From contig CM040126.1 in NCBI GenBank assembly GCA_022559845.1, positions 139,942,064 through 140,006,063 of the forward strand: DNA of 64,000 nt. The letters are read 5' to 3'. Shown here piece after piece: positions 58,528-64,000 of the stretch. A program made the position numbers and the translations under genes. The DNA comes from Amorphophallus konjac (Eukaryota; Streptophyta; Magnoliopsida; Alismatales; Araceae). Under the pieces are notes generated by a model that saw only the letters and a program-made list of their open reading frames with translations, did not search any database and was not told the origin of the DNA. The number at the start of each line of letters is the position of its first letter. Position 1 is the stretch's first letter.

Positions 58528-61500
58528 TGTCACGCCCCAAGCCTTTATGACAGCGGAAGACTCGCTCGAGAAACATGAACAGTCGGCATGGTAAGTCTCT
58601 TGCAAGCAAGAATGATCAGAGTGCAAGACAATCACACACATAAATGCAATTGCACATTATTTTAATCAAACTCCAACTTATTTCATTGATAATCAAATAT
58701 TCAAATATAATAACTTTCAGCTTCTTTCAACCTATCAGACTCAAGAAAATAGGAAAATTACATAGACTCAATCTAAACAATATAGACGTTTCTAAGTCTT
58801 CACTCTCATCTTGACAACACTTTCATTCACTCTCGGACCCACTACTTGTATAGCCCGAATCCAAATTAGAATCACTTTCATTTCCTAAAAATAATGGAAA
58901 TAGGTAATGAGCACACTTTCCCAGTAGGTATCTTCGCATCAACATGAAGACATCATTAAAGTAATTAACATTTTAGCTCTAAAGAAATAAGGTAAAATCA
59001 TGCAAATGCGATCAATCACGTGGTTAAACCAAAGTAACATGATGACCATGTAAGATATAATGAGAGCAAGAATGAACTAGCAAGAATGTAACAAGAACAT
59101 GTTATTGGCCTTTCGTGAACAAGAATGTATCGAGAATGTACTAGCAAGCCACATAATCATCACTCCAGTATCTTTTGCTTATGAGCAAGTACTTCATGAA
59201 TTTCTGTGGAATATCAAGTCATGTACAAGAAAGTCATGTCGTGCCGTATCGTGGATCTTCACTTATTTATAGAGAAAGTACTCCCAGCGCAATGCGATGC
59301 CAGTAGCATCATACCCCATGGTTTATAATAGTATGTTTCCGGCAATCAGCCGAGGTGACTAGCATAGAGCCCTTGAACACAATCAGTGCTCGATCGCATC
59401 TTCAAGTATAAATCAAGCTACTTTCACGCATGTAACAATAAAGTATGGCCAAGAATGTATAATTCAATAAGTTCATGATAACACTATTCAATGAATGAAC
59501 GCTTCAATTTAATAATGCGAGAGTCAAGAATGACTTAAACAAGGTTATGCTTATGGAAATAAATCGGCAGCATAACGGTACATTTCTTTAACTTCCATTC
59601 ATTATATTAAGTTTCTTGATCAATATGATAAGTCCTAGACCATTATCAAGCCATCTAGGAACTTTAGAATATCAACCCTTGGGTCAAACCTCGGGTTAAC
59701 TAGCTCAAGCATTGTGACGGTCAAGTACTGGGCCGTTACACTCATGCGACGCACTAGTAGTGGGCCGTTACATTAGTCTGAATCCAGAAATAGCAAAATA
59801 GACTTAGTGAAGTGTGACGGTCGTATATTGGGCCGTTAGATGCTCCTGACGGTCCAGTATAGATCCGTTACATTACTAGAACTAGAAACATCGATAGTGT
59901 AATATACTAAATGGGTTTTAATGGTACAACCAACTCAGCGTCCTAGTGGGAGTCCTAGGCTCGCGGAGAATTACGGAGGCCTTGAAACAAGATTTCCTAG
60001 TCCATTGGAAGGAATATCCAATAGAGAGGTCCTCATGTCCAAGAATAATGTTCCTATAGTGCAAAGTGTGAACTAATGGATAACATATCGGAATATGTGT
60101 CATGTACTTAAATAAATGACTCTATAGATAGAGAGAGAATGTGTAGCAACGTGAAACCAAGATAAATTCCATCAATACATCATTAAAAACCATGATTTAG
60201 ATACAAAACTATAGAATTTTGGCACATGAAATTAACATAACTTAAAATAACTTAAGACACCTTAATCATGCACTTTCGATTATGAATCAGTAACTAAACT
60301 TAAAGTCATGATAACAGGTCCAAACTTAGCTATCTAGGCTTATTTATAGGTAAACTTTAATTGGTTATCATTCTGCCTCAGGCTGACAGAACACAGTGTC
60401 TAACGGTCTAGGATAGGCGCGTTACAGTCTTGTGACGGTTTATCGTAGGGCCATTACAGTAGTGTAACGCTCTGTTATGGTGCGTCAGAGATAACAGAGT
60501 AATTCAAATGCAACAGAGGGTGTGACGGCTTGTCGTAAGGCCGTTATATCATTGTAACGGTCTTACCTTGATGCGTCAGATAGTCTGTTGGCAGTAAAAT
60601 AAAGTAAAGGTTTATGAAAACATAACATGCCTGGAAATCAAAATACTACGACTATTCTAGACATGATAAACAAAGTATATGCCAACTATATGTATGGGTT
60701 TTAGTGAATAGACAAGATACTATCTTTTTATTTCCATTTAGGGCTAAGAGATGCATGAATGTATAGAACTATTAAAACATGAAATTTATGATCTATCATG
60801 CATGAAATCAATCAAAACCAGAGGGCTTTTATCCCTTACAAGATATTTTTGCCAATCATGAGATGACCTACCTCTTAAATGAGCTTTAATCTTCTAATTT
60901 GGGACTGCAAGACACGCCCTAGTTCTTCCCTTCCTGAGGTTTTTTAGTAACTTCACGTCGCTCTATCTCTCCAATCTCTTGACCTAAGGATGTGAAATTT
61001 TGAGGGTAAGGAGCTGAAACTAAGGTGAACAAAAAGTTCTAAAGGACTGAACTCTAATTACCTCATTTAAATGTCCTAATATCTTAATCTTCAGTGACCT
61101 TTTTGCTCTGAATTCTGGGCTGCTATGATTGAATCAATGACTTTAGAAGCTTCTATCTCCTTCGTTGGTTGATCTCCTAGCACAAAATTTGGAGAACTAT
61201 TAGTGTAAAGTATACTAAACAAAATCTTTTAAAGAAATTACCCGAAATTATTACTCCTTACCTTATTTCTTCACGAGCAAAAGTAAAGGTTGCTCAGGTC
61301 AAAACTAGGTCCTATTTATAGGGTTTTGGCTAAGGTTTGAGGATTAGATCGATTCTAGAGTCCTTAATTTGCCAGAACATAATCCCTAAGAGTCCTTAGT
61401 AACCTTTCAAGTTCTCCCAATTAGGTATCTTGTAGATAGGATCCCAAAGATCCAATCTTTCTACTCGTTCTTCCATTCACAGAACTATCAGGATGTAACG

Positions 61501-61871
61501 CATCAGTCTAGGTGCGTTAAGTGACTGTGACGGTCGCACGATAGACCGCTACATCCAACGTGCACAGAATTCAACATAAATCAAACTCTTTTGTTAATTA
61601 TCCATATTATTATCTATAAAAATAGTATTTATTCGTAAATAGGCTAAATAACCTTCTAGAATATGGGCCAAACTTAATGGGCTTGGTCCTTAGACTCTTT
61701 TGGATTTTATTTAAATAGGCTAGGTTGATTATTTAACACAATTGGGCCTTATAATGACTTATTAATCCAATAATCTTTTATAAATCTATTTATCCTTTAT
61801 AAATTCCTAATAAATTTCAAAAAATTCTATAAATAATCCAGAAATTATTACATAAATTCTGGGGCACTACA
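58528..61871 (-). repeat. Element F 3' LTR
   Basis: The minus-strand TATA box CTATAAATAG is at 61312-61321. Hairpin units are at about 59716-59875, 60400-60585 and 61496-61553, matching the three hairpin zones of the G1 LTR. A purine tract (minus strand, about 61872-61886) follows as the polypurine tract. Confidence 0.9.
59716..61553. repeat. Hairpin array in the F LTR
   Basis: About ten units of GTGACGG/CCGTTAC type. Examples: arms TGTGACGG/CCATTACA with loop TTTATCGTAGGG (60431-60458); perfect arms TAACGCA/TGCGTTA (61496-61519); loop TCGCACGATAGA between TGTGACGG and CCGCTACA (61526-61553). Confidence 0.8.
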
Positions 61872-61929
61872 CCCTTCCCGACTTAGAAGAATTTGGTCCC
61901 CAAATTCAATACATGGATTATGGAGAGTG

Positions 61930-64000
61930 TACTTACAATTGAAAAATTCTGGAAATTTTTTCCGCATGCCTGCTTCGGTTTCCCATGTTGCTTCATATGG
62001 CCATGTTTTCTTCCATTAAATCTTAACCATAGGAATAACTTTATTTCTTAGTTGACGCACTTCTCGTTCCAGAATCTTTATTGGCGTTTGCTCGTACGTC
62101 ATATCCTTCTGAATCTACAGATTGTCATAAGTGATAATATGGTCAGGATCATATACATATTTCTTCAGCATAGAGACGTAAAATACGTCATGAACTTCTA
62201 CTAATTGTGGAGGTAAAGCCAGTTTGTAGGCCACTTCACTGACCCTTTCAAGACTTTCAAACGGGCCAATGAACCTTGGAGTTAGTTTTCCCTTAATGCC
62301 AAATCTTCGAATACCACGACCTGGAGAAACCTTGAGATACACATGGTCTCCTACTTGAAATTCCAAGTCGCATCTTCGATTATCAGCATAAGATTTCTGC
62401 ATATCTTGTGCCATCTTTATTATCTCTTGAATAAGCTTGATCTTCTCTGTAGAATCTCTGATAATATCAGGGCCTAGGAATTGTCTTTCCCCTATTTCAT
62501 TCCAACATATTGGTGATCGATAACTTTTTCCATATAGAGCTTCAAAAGGTGACATTTGTATGCTGGCCTGATAACTTTTGATATATGCAAATTCTACTAG
62601 AGGCAAGTGATCATGCCAACTATCTCCAAAATCAATAACACAAGCACTAAGTGTGTCTTCTACCACTTGATTCGTTCTTTCTGTCTGACCATCAGTTTGT
62701 GGATGAAAGGCTGTGCTGAAATTTAATCTAGTCCCTAGTGACTGTTGTAGACCTTTCTAAAACTGTGATGTGAATCGAGGATCTCTATCAGATACAATAG
62801 TGATTGGGACACCGTGTAATTTAACAATTTCTCTTATGTATAATGCTGCCAGGATATCCACAGACCATCGACTTTTGATTGGTATGAAATGTGTAGATTT
62901 AGTTAATCGGTCTATGATTACCCATATACCATTGTGTCCACCTCTTGTCTTAGGTAACCCCATAATGAAATCCATCCCTATACTCTCCCACTTCCATTCG
63001 GGAATATTCAAGGGATGCAGTTTACCTGCGGGTCTAAAATGCTCTGCCTTTACTTGTTGACAAGTGAGACAGCGAGACACGAAATCCGCTATTTCCCTCT
63101 TCATGTTGGGCCACCAGAAGTTTCTTTTGAGATCTTGATACATTTTTGTACTACCTGGGTGAATGGTATACCTGGATTTATGTGTTTCTTCTAGAATCAA
63201 TTTCTTCGTATCCTCATGATCCGGTACACATACTCGGTCTTTAAATAGCAATCTTCCATCCTTAATAGAAAAATTCGGCCTTTGTTCAACATTGGCCTTG
63301 ATCTCCAATAATATAGGATCATCATTTTGTAGCTTGACTAGATCTTCTATCAATGTAGGTTGAGCTTGAATATTAGCTAGGAAACAATCCTCCTTCCTGT
63401 CAATATCTAAGTTCAACTGAGCAAATTGAGGAATAAGATTAGTCATACTAATCATGAGACTTGATAGCATACCCATTAGTTTTCTGCTGAGTGCATCCGC
63501 AACAGTATTAGCCTTGCCAGGATGATATTGAATAGCAAAATCAAAGTCTTTGAGATATTCTAACCATCTCACCTGCCTCATATTTAGCTCTTTTTGAGAA
63601 AATAAGTACTTCAAGCTTTTGTGGTCCGAGTAGATCGTGAACTTTTCTCCATAGAGATAATGGCGCCAAATTTTCAAGGCGAAAATGACAGCTGCTAATT
63701 CCAAATCATGTACAGGATAATTTTCCTCGTGATGCTTCAATTGTCTTGAAGAATAACATATTACTCTTCCATTTTGCATGAGGACACACCCTAAGCCAAT
63801 ACCTGATGCATCTGTATATACTTCGAATCCACCACCTTCCACCGATAGTGATAGAATAGGAGCTATAGTAAGATGATTCTTAAGAGTTTGAAAACTCTTC
63901 TCACATTCCTCTGACCAGACAAAAGGATTTTCTTTTCTTGTGAGTCTAGTTAAAGGAACTGCAATCTTTGAGAAATCCTTAATGAATCTTCTATAATAAC
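61930..64000 (-). pseudogene. Element F pol (RT end - RNase H - integrase - chromodomain-like tail), partial
   Basis: From the right edge the frame reads the RT end ([12 protein letters not shown]), then RNase H (Y-T-D-A-S-G-I-G-L-G, D-H-K-S-L-K-Y-L-F, H-P-G-K-A-N-T-V-A-D-A-L-S). Integrase follows with H..H..C-L-T-C-Q-Q, M-D-F-I-M-G-L-P-K-T-R, a T-D-G-Q-T-E-R-T-N block and N-K-V-I-P-M-V-K. The tail E-A-T-W-E-T-E-A-G-M-R-K-K-F-P is the CR/chromodomain-like end. One frame is kept throughout, broken only by in-frame stops at about 62757 (TAG for the expected Trp), 62115 and just beyond 62040. This copy is therefore less decayed than G1 in the same region. Confidence 0.93.

Larger units (their letters stand above)
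58528..64000 (-). mobile_element. Ty3/gypsy element F (Tekay/Del-like, related to G1), right side beyond window
   Basis: The left LTR (58528-61871, 3.34 kb) starts TGTCACGCCCCAAG and ends ..GGGGCACTACA on the plus strand. A minus-strand pol follows and runs off the window. LTR landmarks (start, TATA box, hairpins, end) lie at nearly the same offsets as in G1, although the base sequence has diverged. The pentamer before it is GTTTT; its partner is not visible. Confidence 0.93.

Overview
The window is a stretch of plant nuclear DNA, almost certainly from an angiosperm with a large, repeat-rich genome. It is made almost entirely of retrotransposons, and I found no intact host gene, rRNA or tRNA gene. 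Evidence for a plant: an L1-type LINE with an RNase H domain, Sirevirus-type Ty1/copia elements, Tekay/Del-type Ty3/gypsy chromoviruses, a CACTA-like end, a plant-mobile-domain-like relic, and initiator-Met-tRNA primer binding sites. The species cannot be read from the sequence.

Layout from left to right. 1-5712: a decayed LINE (end of ORF1, then endonuclease, RT and RNase H), whose 3' region carries about 35 copies of a TGTAYAGACTTCA motif. 5713-8515: a minus-strand plant-mobile-domain-like relic, a CACTA-like end with subterminal repeats, and unassigned DNA. From 8516 onward the window is a nest of LTR elements. Copia A (plus strand, starts 8516) is split in its 5' LTR by gypsy G1 (8755-20044, TSD GAACA). 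It resumes at 20045 with the rest of its LTR, PBS and gag, and is cut at the protease D-S-G motif by element B (starts 24045). B is split by C (26680-58318, TSD CTATT), a large LTR element without coding capacity. The 3' LTR of C is split by D (33979-56478, TSD CTCAC/CTCGC), a Sirevirus-like copia with gag but no pol. The 3' LTR of D is split by E (35886-47530, TSD ACCAT), a young Sirevirus with an intact 816-codon gag and a lightly damaged pol. A probable solo LTR (about 51726-54103) also sits inside the gag of D. After C closes, about 200 bp of B remain before gypsy F (starts 58528), which runs off the right edge.

The chain A > B > C > D > E is five elements deep. LTR-pair mismatches, counted by eye over the first 120 nt, support the order: C 16/120, D 6/120, E 2/120.

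The most unusual signal is in the LTRs. Every LTR family here carries arrays of short palindromes or hairpins. In the copia elements a fixed GTCGAC core has arms that change in a matched way between families (GC..GC in A and E, GA..TC in B, GG..CC in D). In G1, F and C a nearly fixed 12-nt loop (TCGCACGATARA-like) lies between stems whose two sides change together. A second cross-class signal is the TGTAYAGACTTCA motif, which occurs in arrays both in the LINE 3' region and in the E LTRs. E also has a cluster of CACGTG G-boxes just upstream of its TATA box.
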